Assembly (NCBI GenBank): GCA_900754275.1 | Contig: CAAECF010000004.1 | Coordinates: forward strand, 1-6,861 | From: an uncultured Collinsella sp. | GTDB lineage: Bacteria; Actinomycetota; Coriobacteriia; Coriobacteriales; Coriobacteriaceae | Length of the DNA stretch: 6,861 nucleotides | Direction of reading: 5' to 3' | In this document: piece by piece, positions 1 through 6,796 of the stretch | Position numbering within the stretch: position 1 is the first letter of the stretch | Layout: each line of letters begins with the position of its first letter | Translations under genes and position numbers: made by a program | Notes under the pieces: generated by a model | What the model saw: the letters and a program-made list of their open reading frames with translations, nothing else | What the model was told of the DNA's origin: nothing | The model's database searches: none

Positions 1-1
1 G

Positions 2-751
2 TGCTTTAACTACGAGGACGTTGAGCTGGGCGAGGGCGATGCCGACGAGCGTCCCGTTATCGACCATATGGATCTGTCCATCAAGCCCGGGCAGACCATC
101 GCTTTGGTTGGCCCTTCGGGCGGTGGCAAGTCCACGACCTGTTCGCTGTTGCCGCGCTTTTATGACGTGGCTGCCGGATCCATTAGCATCGACGGCCAGG
201 ACGTGCGTGATGTGACGCAGCAGAGCCTGCGTCGCGCCATCGGCCTGGTGCAGCAGGATGTCTATCTGTTTGACGGTACGATTGGCGAGAACATCGCCTA
301 CGGCAAGCCGGGCGCTACGGCGGAAGAGATCGCCGAGGCGGCCCGTCGCGCCAACATCGATGCCTTTATCGAGTCGCTTCCACAGGGCTATGACACGGTC
401 GTGGGCGAGCGCGGCAGCCGTCTTTCGGGCGGACAGAAGCAGCGCGTTGCCATCGCGCGCGTGTTTCTCAAGAACCCCAAGATCCTGATTTTGGACGAGG
501 CGACGAGTGCTTTGGATAACGAGAGCGAGGAGGCGGTGCAGGCGTCGCTCGAAGAGCTGGCACGCGGCCGCACCACGATTATCATCGCCCACCGCCTTTC
601 TACCATTAAGCATGCCGATGAGATTGCGACCGTTGAGCATGGTCGCGTTGTGGAGCGTGGCACGCACGAGGAGCTTCTCGCCCGTGGCGGCACCTATGCC
701 CGTTACTATCGAATGCAGTTCGAAGGTGCGCGTGCGCACGAGCTCGACTGA
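2..751 (+). CDS. ABC exporter-type ATPase, C-terminal nucleotide-binding domain (5' partial)
   Basis: The reading frame is open from base 2 and its start lies before the window, so the visible 249 residues are the C-terminal part of a longer protein. It is a complete nucleotide-binding domain of the exporter (MsbA/MdlB-like) class. Visible motifs by fragment residue are an A-loop Tyr (about 4), Walker A GPSGGGKST (37-45), Q-loop in VQQD (83-86), signature LSGGQ (141-145), Walker B ILILDE with catalytic Glu (161-166), D-loop SALD (169-172) and the switch His in AHR (197). By family, such domains are usually fused behind a six-helix membrane domain at the inner membrane, work as homo- or heterodimers, and hydrolyse ATP to export a drug, lipid or peptide. 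The membrane part is off-window, so substrate and partner cannot be given. All ATPase motifs are intact, so this half is probably catalytically competent. The ATG at 68 falls inside the domain, after the A-loop, and is not the true start. Confidence 0.93.
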   Translation, partial: CFNYEDVELGEGDADERPVIDHMDLSIKPGQTIALVGPSGGGKSTTCSLLPRFYDVAAGSISIDGQDVRDVTQQSLRRAIGLVQQDVYLFDGTIGENIAYGKPGATAEEIAEAARRANIDAFIESLPQGYDTVVGERGSRLSGGQKQRVAIARVFLKNPKILILDEATSALDNESEEAVQASLEELARGRTTIIIAHRLSTIKHADEIATVEHGRVVERGTHEELLARGGTYARYYRMQFEGARAHELD

Positions 752-770
752 TTGATATGACAGGAAGTTT

Positions 771-1736
771 ATGGCTGACAAGAACCCTTTGACTCCGGAA
801 GAAGTGACGGAGTTATTCTCCGAAATCGATGCATCCGGCGTCTTGGATCCGACGCTTGCCAAAAAGCGAACTGAGCGCATGCGTGAGAAGGAGGCCGCGG
901 CCAAGCGCGGTGACAAAGCGGCGCTAGCGCAGCTGCGCAGCGAGGACCGCGCGAGCCAGGCAAAACATATCGACCCGCTGTCCGAGGACGATCCTTCGGG
1001 CTCGCAGGTGAGCCATACCATTACGAAGACCGCGATGGCCGTGGTCATCGGTATTTTGGTGCTGATCGTGGGCATGCAGATCGGCTACGGCGTGATGCGC
1101 CGTCTGAATACCGCCAACCTGTCCGAGAGCGTTTCGGTCGATACCGTTTCGACCGCGCTCAAGGGTGGACTTGAATGGGGCAACGGCTTTACGCAGTTCC
1201 CGCTCGACTTTACCGTCGATGAAGCCGATGAACGCACGGGCACGGTCGAGGTGACGGTGTTGGACACATCGTCTGCCAACGAGCTCGAGCTGCTGTCCAA
1301 CGGGCAGATTCAGGCCGCGGCGCTTGCGACCAACGCGTTGCTCAACGATAAGATCGACCGCGTGGTGTATAACGTTCACGCCTATATCGACGAGGATAGC
1401 AACATTCAGCACGATTCCTTCTTTGGCATGTTCCCCGCGCGGGGCCACCAGAGCGCCATTTTGACGTTCGTGTGGACCAAGAGCTCATCCAACGCCACGA
1501 GTATCGACTGGAAGATGCGCATCGTGAGTATGGATGACACCATCGCCGAGCGCATTCAGAAGCAGGTGAACTCGGTGTCGTCGTTGATTGAGGACCCGGT
1601 GGTGAGCCAGACCAAGATTGACGAGGAAAAGGCCGAGCGTGACCTGGAGCATCGTCTGCATGGCCGCGAGATTTTCCGCGGCGGCAAGCCCGATCGCACA
1701 CCGTCCGAACTGCTGGAACAGGACAAGAAAAAGTAA
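771..1736 (+). CDS. Single-pass membrane protein of unknown function
   Basis: I do not recognise this 321-residue protein. The N-terminal 85 residues are hydrophilic and highly charged, with a Lys/Arg/Glu-rich stretch at about 30-65 likely to form a helix. One hydrophobic segment follows at about 88-109 (AMAVVIGILVLIVGMQIGYG), then two Arg. The remaining 210 residues are soluble, have the mixed composition of a folded domain, and end in a charged tail (280-321). There is no cleavable signal peptide or lipobox. Basic residues flank the helix on both sides, so orientation is uncertain; a cytoplasmic N-terminus with an external C-terminal domain is my guess. The start is set by ATG 771, preceded by AGGAAG at 762-767. 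It lies 19 bases after the ABC ATPase gene and before a terminator, so the two are probably co-transcribed, and it could be an accessory or merely a neighbour of that transporter. It is certainly a gene (long frame, local codon bias); its function is unknown. Confidence 0.85.
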   Translation: MADKNPLTPEEVTELFSEIDASGVLDPTLAKKRTERMREKEAAAKRGDKAALAQLRSEDRASQAKHIDPLSEDDPSGSQVSHTITKTAMAVVIGILVLIVGMQIGYGVMRRLNTANLSESVSVDTVSTALKGGLEWGNGFTQFPLDFTVDEADERTGTVEVTVLDTSSANELELLSNGQIQAAALATNALLNDKIDRVVYNVHAYIDEDSNIQHDSFFGMFPARGHQSAILTFVWTKSSSNATSIDWKMRIVSMDDTIAERIQKQVNSVSSLIEDPVVSQTKIDEEKAERDLEHRLHGREIFRGGKPDRTPSELLEQDKKK

Positions 1737-1742
1737 GACGCC

Positions 1743-1783
1743 ATCATCCCGCGTGAGCCATAAGCCCCGCGGGATGATTTTTT
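1743..1783 (+). terminator. Intrinsic terminator after the ABC/membrane-protein unit
   Basis: The arms ATCATCCCGCG (1743-1753) and CGCGGGATGAT (1768-1778) are perfect 11-bp complements around a 14-base loop. They are followed directly by a run of six T (1778-1783). It begins six bases after the stop codon of the membrane-protein gene. This is the classical Rho-independent form on the plus strand. No T-run stands on the other side, so it should act in one direction only. It separates the upstream unit from carAB, which implies that carAB has its own promoter in 1784-1906. Confidence 0.93.
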
Positions 1784-1879
1784 AATCCCCGTCCCAGAGA
1801 AATCATTATGCATAGAAAGTCATAATTATCATTTCGTAAACATTTCGATGAAATTAACGCCATGAGGCATGCTTGCGGT

Positions 1880-1885
1880 TACAAT
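1880..1885 (+). promoter_or_regulatory. Candidate -10 hexamer of the carAB promoter
   Basis: TACAAT matches the sigma-70 -10 consensus at five of six positions and lies in the terminator-to-carA gap. Initiation would then fall near 1891-1892 and give a leader of about 52 bases that contains the whole PyrR-type hairpin. I find no good -35 at 16-18 bases; the nearest weak match, TTAACG at 1854-1859, is 20 bases away, which is too far. The hexamer is exactly framed by the inverted repeat GCGGT (1875-1879) and ACCGC (1886-1890). Its position is sensible but the promoter is not proven. Confidence 0.4.
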
Positions 1886-1906
1886 ACCGCGAGGCCTAAC
1901 TACACA

Positions 1907-1939
1907 CCTTTAAGCCGGTCCTGTGAGACCGGGAAGGAG
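1907..1939 (+). promoter_or_regulatory. PyrR-binding-loop-like hairpin overlapping the carA ribosome binding site
   Basis: The upper stem CCGGTC (1915-1920) pairs perfectly with GACCGG (1927-1932) around the hexaloop CTGTGA (1921-1926), which fits the PyrR loop consensus CNGNGA exactly. Below it is an asymmetric bulge, TAAG (1911-1914) against a single G (1933). The lower stem CCTT (1907-1910) then pairs with AAGG (1934-1937). Those last bases belong to the carA Shine-Dalgarno AAGGAG (1934-1939), four bases before ATG 1944. By known family behaviour, PyrR bound to UMP or UTP stabilises such a loop. Because no terminator hairpin lies between it and the gene, and the lower stem covers the ribosome site, I infer translational repression, as described for mycobacterial pyr leaders, and not the attenuation seen in Bacillus. 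A pyrR gene is not in the window. Confidence 0.85.
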
Positions 1940-1943
1940 AATT

Positions 1944-3383
1944 ATGGCGAACAACCATACCGCGGGCGCTGCCGCCCGCACCTTCGCGCCCAGCGAGCTT
2001 TGCCAGCGTATGCTGGCCAAAACCAGCAAGGGCACCTGCGGTCCCTGCATCCTGTATCTTGAGGATGGGACCATTTTTTATGGACGTGCATGCGGCGCCG
2101 AGGGCACCGCGACCGGCGAAGTCTGCTTCAACACCTCACTCGAGGGCTACTTTGAGGTCATGACCGACCCGAGTTATGCCGGCCAAATCGTAACCATGAC
2201 CTATCCGCAGATCGGCAACTACGGTATCGACGAGACCGACGTCCAGTCGGCCTTCCCCGGCGACGCCGTGCGCCCTGCGAGCGCTCCGGCTATGCGCGGC
2301 ATGATCGTTCGCGACATGTGCACCACGCCTTCTAACTGGCGCTCGGCCGTCAGCGTGCCGGAGTATCTGCGCGCCCACGGCATCGTCGCTATCGAGGGCG
2401 TCGACACCCGCGCTCTGGTGCGCCATCTGCGCGACAATGGTTCCAAGATGGGCATTATCTCGACCGAGATCTTCGACGTCGACGAGCTTGCCGAGCGTCT
2501 GGCCGCAGCGCCCACGCTGGTAGGCGAGAACCTGGTCAAGACCGTAAGTTGCCCCGCGCCTCATGAGTTTGTGGCTGCCGACCTGCCTGCCACGCATGAC
2601 TTTGCGCTTTCGGCTGCCGCTCCTGCCCGTCACAAAGTGGTCGCCTACGACTGCGGTGTGAAGCGCGGCATTCTGGAGGGGCTGGTCCGCGCCGGCTGCG
2701 ACCTTACCGTCGTGCCGTGGGACACGCCCGCGAGTGAGGTGCTCGACATGAATCCCGACGGCGTCTTTTTGTCCAATGGCCCCGGCGACCCCGACGCCGT
2801 GGTGGAGACCTACGAGCAGGTGCAGCAGCTGATCGGCAAGGTGCCGGTCTTTGGTATTTGTCTTGGTCACCAGATGATCAGCCTGGCCTGCGGCGCCCAG
2901 ATGGAAAAGCTTAAGTTCGGTCACCGCGGTGGCAACCAGCCGGTTATGAACCTGGTAAGCCGCCGTGTGGAGATCACCGCGCAAAACCATGGCTTTGGCC
3001 TGCTGTTCCCCAGCTTGGGCAAGCTTGTCCCCGAGCTTTCCGGCGGCGAGACCGAGCATGCGGCCGATGGAGATCTGCGCGTCTGGGTGCGCCGCGGAAT
3101 CGCGCCGGTCGTGATGAACGAGCGCTTTGGCCGCATTCGCCTAACACATGTGAACCTCAACGACGGCACCGCCGAGGGCATCCAGCTGCTCGACGCCCCG
3201 TGCTTCTCGGTCCAGTATCACCCCGAGGCCTCGCCTGGCCCCACCGATGCCCACTATCTCTTTACCGCCTTTACGCGACTCATGGACGGCGAGGAGAACT
3301 ACCTGGACATCGACACCGCGAAGGACCGCCTGGCTGGCTGGAACTTTGCCGAGACCGCCGCGACCGAGACCGAGGAGAACTAA
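1944..3383 (+). CDS. carA: Carbamoyl-phosphate synthase, small (glutaminase) subunit
   Basis: CarA hydrolyses glutamine and passes ammonia through a tunnel to CarB for carbamoyl phosphate synthesis, the entry step of pyrimidine and arginine pathways in the cytoplasm. The protein has 479 residues against about 382 in E. coli. The N-terminal CarA domain covers about 36-200 (start LEDGTIFYGRA, then EGVDTRALVRHLR). The class I amidotransferase domain covers about 231-449, with nucleophile Cys306 in GICLGHQ and the His426/Glu428 pair in YHPEASPGP; FLSNGPGDP is at 275-283. The extra length lies in three places: about 30 residues at the N-terminus, about 36 residues between NHGF (348-351) and RLTH (399-402), and about 24 acidic residues at the C-terminus. 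I chose ATG 1944 because AAGGAG (1934-1939) precedes it; the in-frame GTG at 1923 lies inside the leader hairpin loop. carB follows after one base. Expression is probably controlled by the PyrR-type hairpin over its ribosome site. Confidence 0.97.
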   Translation: MANNHTAGAAARTFAPSELCQRMLAKTSKGTCGPCILYLEDGTIFYGRACGAEGTATGEVCFNTSLEGYFEVMTDPSYAGQIVTMTYPQIGNYGIDETDVQSAFPGDAVRPASAPAMRGMIVRDMCTTPSNWRSAVSVPEYLRAHGIVAIEGVDTRALVRHLRDNGSKMGIISTEIFDVDELAERLAAAPTLVGENLVKTVSCPAPHEFVAADLPATHDFALSAAAPARHKVVAYDCGVKRGILEGLVRAGCDLTVVPWDTPASEVLDMNPDGVFLSNGPGDPDAVVETYEQVQQLIGKVPVFGICLGHQMISLACGAQMEKLKFGHRGGNQPVMNLVSRRVEITAQNHGFGLLFPSLGKLVPELSGGETEHAADGDLRVWVRRGIAPVVMNERFGRIRLTHVNLNDGTAEGIQLLDAPCFSVQYHPEASPGPTDAHYLFTAFTRLMDGEENYLDIDTAKDRLAGWNFAETAATETEEN

Positions 3384-3384
3384 C

Positions 3385-6300
3385 ATGCCGAAACGTACTG
3401 ACATCAAGCGTATCCTCGTTATTGGTTCGGGCCCCATCGTTATTGGCCAGGCCTGCGAGTTCGACTACTCCGGCGCCCAGGCCTGCAAGGTGCTCAAGGA
3501 GGATGGCTTTGAGGTCATCCTGGTCAATTCCAACCCGGCGACCATCATGACCGACCCGGGCTTGGCCGACCGCACCTATGTTGAGCCTATCACCGCCGAG
3601 TTTATCGAGCGCGTAATCAAGAAAGAGCGCCCGGACGCGCTGCTGCCCACGCTGGGCGGCCAGACCGGTCTGAACGCCGCCGTCGAGCTGGCGAAAGACG
3701 GTACGCTCGACAAGTACGGCGTCGAGATGATCGGCTGTGACCTTGCCGCCATCGAGCGCGGCGAGGACCGCAAGCTCTTTAACGAGGCCATGGCCGAGAT
3801 CGGCCTGGAGGTCGCGCGCTCGGGCTATGCCTACAGCGTGGCCGACGCCGAGGCCATCGCCGAGCGCGTGGGATATCCCTGCGTGCTGCGTCCGAGCTTT
3901 ACCCTCGGCGGCGCCGGCGGCGGCATCGCTCACACTCACGAGGAGCTCGTCTCCATCGTGAGCCAGGGCCTCGAGCTCTCGCCCGCCCACGAGGTGCTGG
4001 TCGAGGAGTCCATCGAGGGCTGGAAAGAGTATGAGATGGAGGTCATGCGTGACCACGCCGGCAACGGCATCATCGTGTGCTCCATCGAGAACCTCGACCC
4101 CATGGGCGTGCATACCGGCGACTCCATCACCGTGGCGCCGGCGCAGACCCTCTCCGACCTGGAGTATCAGCGCATGCGTGTCGCCTCGCTCGCCATCTTG
4201 GAGAAGATCGGCGTCGAGACCGGTGGCTCCAACGTGCAGTTTGCCGTGAACCCCCAGACCGGCCGCCTGATCGTCATCGAGATGAACCCGCGCGTGAGCC
4301 GTTCGTCCGCCCTCGCTTCCAAGGCCACGGGTTTCCCCATTGCCAAGGCCGCCGCGCGCCTGGCTGTGGGCTACACGCTCGACGAGATCGTCAACGACAT
4401 CACCAAGGCTACGCCCGCCTGCTTTGAGCCCACGATCGACTACTGTGTGGTCAAGGTGCCGCGCTTTGCCTTCGAGAAGTTCAAGGGTACCGACCCCACG
4501 CTCACCACGCGCATGAAGGCCGTGGGCGAGATTATGGCGATCGGCCGCACCTTTGAGGAGGCCTTTGGCAAGGCTATGCGCTCGCTGGAGGATGGCCACC
4601 AGGGCATTTGCGCCGGTGGCAAAGAGGGTGCCGATAAGCTGAGCGACGACGAGCTTGCTCAGGCCGTGGCAACCCCGACCGAGCATCGCATCTTCTTTGT
4701 GGTCGAGGCCCTGCGTCGTGGCTGGGACATCGCTCGCATCCATGCCATCTGCGGTATCGATCCGTGGTACCTCAACCGTATCAACGATATGGTGCAGGTC
4801 CAGGAGAGCATCCGCGACCTGCGTGTGGAGGATATCGACGCCGACGCGATGCGCCTGCTCAAGCAGTACGGCACGAGCGATGCCGAGATCGCTGCGCTGA
4901 CCGGCTCGGACGAGCGCTTTGTGCGCGCCTATCGCAAGGGTCTGGGCGTGGTTCCCAGCATGAAGACGGTCGATACCTGCGCTGCGGAGTTCTCGAGCGC
5001 CACGGAGTACCACTACAAGACGTACGAGAACATCTACCGCACGAGCCCGGATGCCAAGAAGTGCGTGGCTCCCGACGAGACCACGCCGGCGGACAAGCCC
5101 AAGGCGATGATCCTGGGCGCCGGTCCCAACCGCATTGGCCAGGGTATCGAGTTCGATTACTGCTGCGTGCACGCGAGCTATGCGCTGGCGGCCCGCGGCT
5201 TCGAGACCATCATGGTCAACTGCAATCCCGAGACCGTTTCGACCGACTACGACACGTCCGACCGTCTGTACTTTGAGCCGCTCACCTACGAGGACGTCAT
5301 GGATGTCATCGATGTTGAGCGACCCGACGGCGTCGTGGTGACGCTCGGCGGCCAGACTCCGCTTAAGCTGGCGCGCATGCTCGAGGAGAGCGGCGTGAAC
5401 ATCATGGGCACCAAGCCCGATGCCATCGACTTTGCCGAGGACCGCGAGCGCTTTGCCGCCCTGCTCGACAAGCTGGGCATTATGTATCCGCCGGCGGGCC
5501 AGGCAACCTCGTTTGAGGAGGCCGAGGCCGTGGCCGCGCATATTGGCTACCCGCTGCTGGTGCGTCCGAGCTACGTGCTGGGCGGCCGCGGCATGATGAT
5601 CGCCTACGATGCCGAGCATCTGCGCGATTACATGGCCGAGGCTGCGCGCATTAGCCCCGACTACCCGGTGTATCTGGACCGCTTCTTGGAGGGCGCGATC
5701 GAGTCCGATGTCGACGCCCTGTGCGATGGCGAAGAGGTCTACATCGGCGGCATTCTGGAGCATATCGAGGAGGCCGGTATTCACTCCGGCGACTCTGCGA
5801 CCTGCATCCCGCCGTTCAGCTTTAGCGAGAGCCTGCAGGCAAAGCTTCGCGAGACCACGCGCCGCATCGCGATGGCGCTGGGCGTACGCGGCCTGGTCAA
5901 CGTGCAGTACGCCATTAAGGGCGAGACCGTCTATGTGATCGAGGCCAACCCGCGTGCCAGCCGCACCGTGCCGTTTATCTCCAAGGCCACCGGCGTGCCG
6001 CTGGCCAAGTGCGCGGCGCGTATCATGGCAGGCGATTCCATCGCCAGCCTGGGCCTGCCGAGCGACGAGCGTCAGCTCGACTGGTTCTGCATGAAGGAAG
6101 CCGTTATGCCCTGGGGCCGTTTCCCGGGAGCCGACGTTATTCTGGGCCCCGAGATGAAGTCGACAGGCGAGGTCATGGGTATCGCCAAGAGCTATCCCGA
6201 GGCATACGCCAAGACGCAGCTGGCGATTGACTACAAGCTGCCCGACCCGAGCGCCGGCAAGGTGTTCATCAGCGTGTGCGACCGTGACAAGCGCCACATC

Positions 6301-6699
6301 CTTTCGGTCGCGCGTATCCTGCGCTACCTGGGCTTTGATATCTGCTCTACCGAGGGCACGGCGCGCGTGCTGCGCGGCGGCAACGTGACCTGCGAGGTCG
6401 TGGAGAAGATTAGCGGCCCGCACGACGGCGAGCGTCCCAACATCGGTGACCTGATCGCCGATGGCAAGATTGCGGTAATCATCAACACGCCGTACGGTCC
6501 GGGCTCGCGTGGCGATGGCTACCTGCTGCGTACCGAGGCGGTGCGCCGCGGCGTGACCTGCGTGACCGCGATGTCTGCCGCCAACACGTACGTGAGTGCC
6601 ATCGAGGCCGTGCGCGAGGACCAGCAGGGTCACGGCAGTGCCAACGACATGGGCATGGACGTCATCGCCCTGCAGGACCTGCCGCAGCACACGGTGTAG
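3385..6699 (+). CDS. carB: Carbamoyl-phosphate synthase, large (ATP-grasp) subunit
   Basis: CarB makes carbamoyl phosphate from bicarbonate, CarA-derived ammonia and two ATP. The 1104-residue product matches the E. coli architecture (1073): carboxyphosphate ATP-grasp half about 1-400, oligomerisation domain about 401-560, carbamoyl-phosphate ATP-grasp half about 561-945, and MGS-like allosteric domain about 946-1104. Active-site residues are in place: Arg129, Arg169, Glu299, Asn301 and Arg303 in the first half; Arg687, Arg728, Glu853, Asn855 and Arg857 in the second. By alignment from memory, the ornithine-site acids are kept (Glu795, Asp803), and so are the nucleotide-effector residues Thr989, Thr992 and Lys1008, so allosteric control by UMP and ornithine is plausible. 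ATG 3385 is chosen because GAGGAG (3372-3377), inside the end of carA, precedes it by seven bases and the protein then begins MPKRTDIKRILVIGSGP as in the family; the frame upstream to 3247 is an overlap with carA. The one-base gap suggests translational coupling and 1:1 production. No defect is seen. Confidence 0.98.
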   Translation: MPKRTDIKRILVIGSGPIVIGQACEFDYSGAQACKVLKEDGFEVILVNSNPATIMTDPGLADRTYVEPITAEFIERVIKKERPDALLPTLGGQTGLNAAVELAKDGTLDKYGVEMIGCDLAAIERGEDRKLFNEAMAEIGLEVARSGYAYSVADAEAIAERVGYPCVLRPSFTLGGAGGGIAHTHEELVSIVSQGLELSPAHEVLVEESIEGWKEYEMEVMRDHAGNGIIVCSIENLDPMGVHTGDSITVAPAQTLSDLEYQRMRVASLAILEKIGVETGGSNVQFAVNPQTGRLIVIEMNPRVSRSSALASKATGFPIAKAAARLAVGYTLDEIVNDITKATPACFEPTIDYCVVKVPRFAFEKFKGTDPTLTTRMKAVGEIMAIGRTFEEAFGKAMRSLEDGHQGICAGGKEGADKLSDDELAQAVATPTEHRIFFVVEALRRGWDIARIHAICGIDPWYLNRINDMVQVQESIRDLRVEDIDADAMRLLKQYGTSDAEIAALTGSDERFVRAYRKGLGVVPSMKTVDTCAAEFSSATEYHYKTYENIYRTSPDAKKCVAPDETTPADKPKAMILGAGPNRIGQGIEFDYCCVHASYALAARGFETIMVNCNPETVSTDYDTSDRLYFEPLTYEDVMDVIDVERPDGVVVTLGGQTPLKLARMLEESGVNIMGTKPDAIDFAEDRERFAALLDKLGIMYPPAGQATSFEEAEAVAAHIGYPLLVRPSYVLGGRGMMIAYDAEHLRDYMAEAARISPDYPVYLDRFLEGAIESDVDALCDGEEVYIGGILEHIEEAGIHSGDSATCIPPFSFSESLQAKLRETTRRIAMALGVRGLVNVQYAIKGETVYVIEANPRASRTVPFISKATGVPLAKCAARIMAGDSIASLGLPSDERQLDWFCMKEAVMPWGRFPGADVILGPEMKSTGEVMGIAKSYPEAYAKTQLAIDYKLPDPSAGKVFISVCDRDKRHILSVARILRYLGFDICSTEGTARVLRGGNVTCEVVEKISGPHDGERPNIGDLIADGKIAVIINTPYGPGSRGDGYLLRTEAVRRGVTCVTAMSAANTYVSAIEAVREDQQGHGSANDMGMDVIALQDLPQHTV

Positions 6700-6706
6700 T
6701 GTGACC

Positions 6707-6796
6707 TGTCCGGCCGGGGCGGCAGCCGGACACTTTCTCTCGGAAACTGGGCTTCGCGAAGTTTTCCGAGAGAAAGGACCGCCTCCCGCCCCGGCC
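6707..6796. repeat. Nested inverted repeats downstream of carB
   Basis: The inner dyad CTTTCTCTCGGAAA (6733-6746) and TTTCCGAGAGAAAG (6763-6776) is a perfect 14-bp stem around a 16-base loop that itself holds the palindrome CTTCGCGAAG (6752-6761). An outer dyad, GGCCGGGGCGG (6712-6722) with CCGCCCCGGCC (6786-6796), is a perfect 11-bp stem enclosing it. A competing hairpin, TGTCCGGC (6707-6714) with GCCGGACA (6725-6732), shares bases with the outer stem. It starts eight bases after the carB stop. No T-run follows on either strand, so it is not a textbook intrinsic terminator. It could be an RNA-stabilising 3' structure, a Rho-dependent or hairpin-only terminator, a copy of a dispersed palindromic repeat, or a leader switch for the next gene. 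Confidence 0.75.

Noticed and set aside
1743..1783. Possibility that this hairpin is a carA attenuator
   Set aside because: It lies before the plausible carA promoter, six bases after the preceding stop codon, and 124 bases before the PyrR-type hairpin with no shared pairing, so it ends the upstream unit.
1923..1943. Upstream GTG start that would add seven residues to CarA
   Set aside because: It lies in the loop of the PyrR-type hairpin and has no ribosome site, whereas ATG 1944 follows AAGGAG at the right spacing.
3247..3384. Upstream ATG that would add 46 residues to CarB
   Set aside because: This stretch is the carA 3' end read in another frame. The CarB family begins at MPKRTDIKR, and GAGGAG stands seven bases before ATG 3385.
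3280..6690. Minus-strand open frame of 1136 codons opposite carB
   Set aside because: It is the shadow of carB: strong GC bias at codon positions removes stops on the other strand. The translation is low-complexity, rich in Ala, His, Leu and Gly, with no recognisable motif.
6733..6776. Calling the 14-bp dyad an intrinsic terminator
   Set aside because: No T-run follows the stem on either strand, so I recorded it as a repeat structure of open function.
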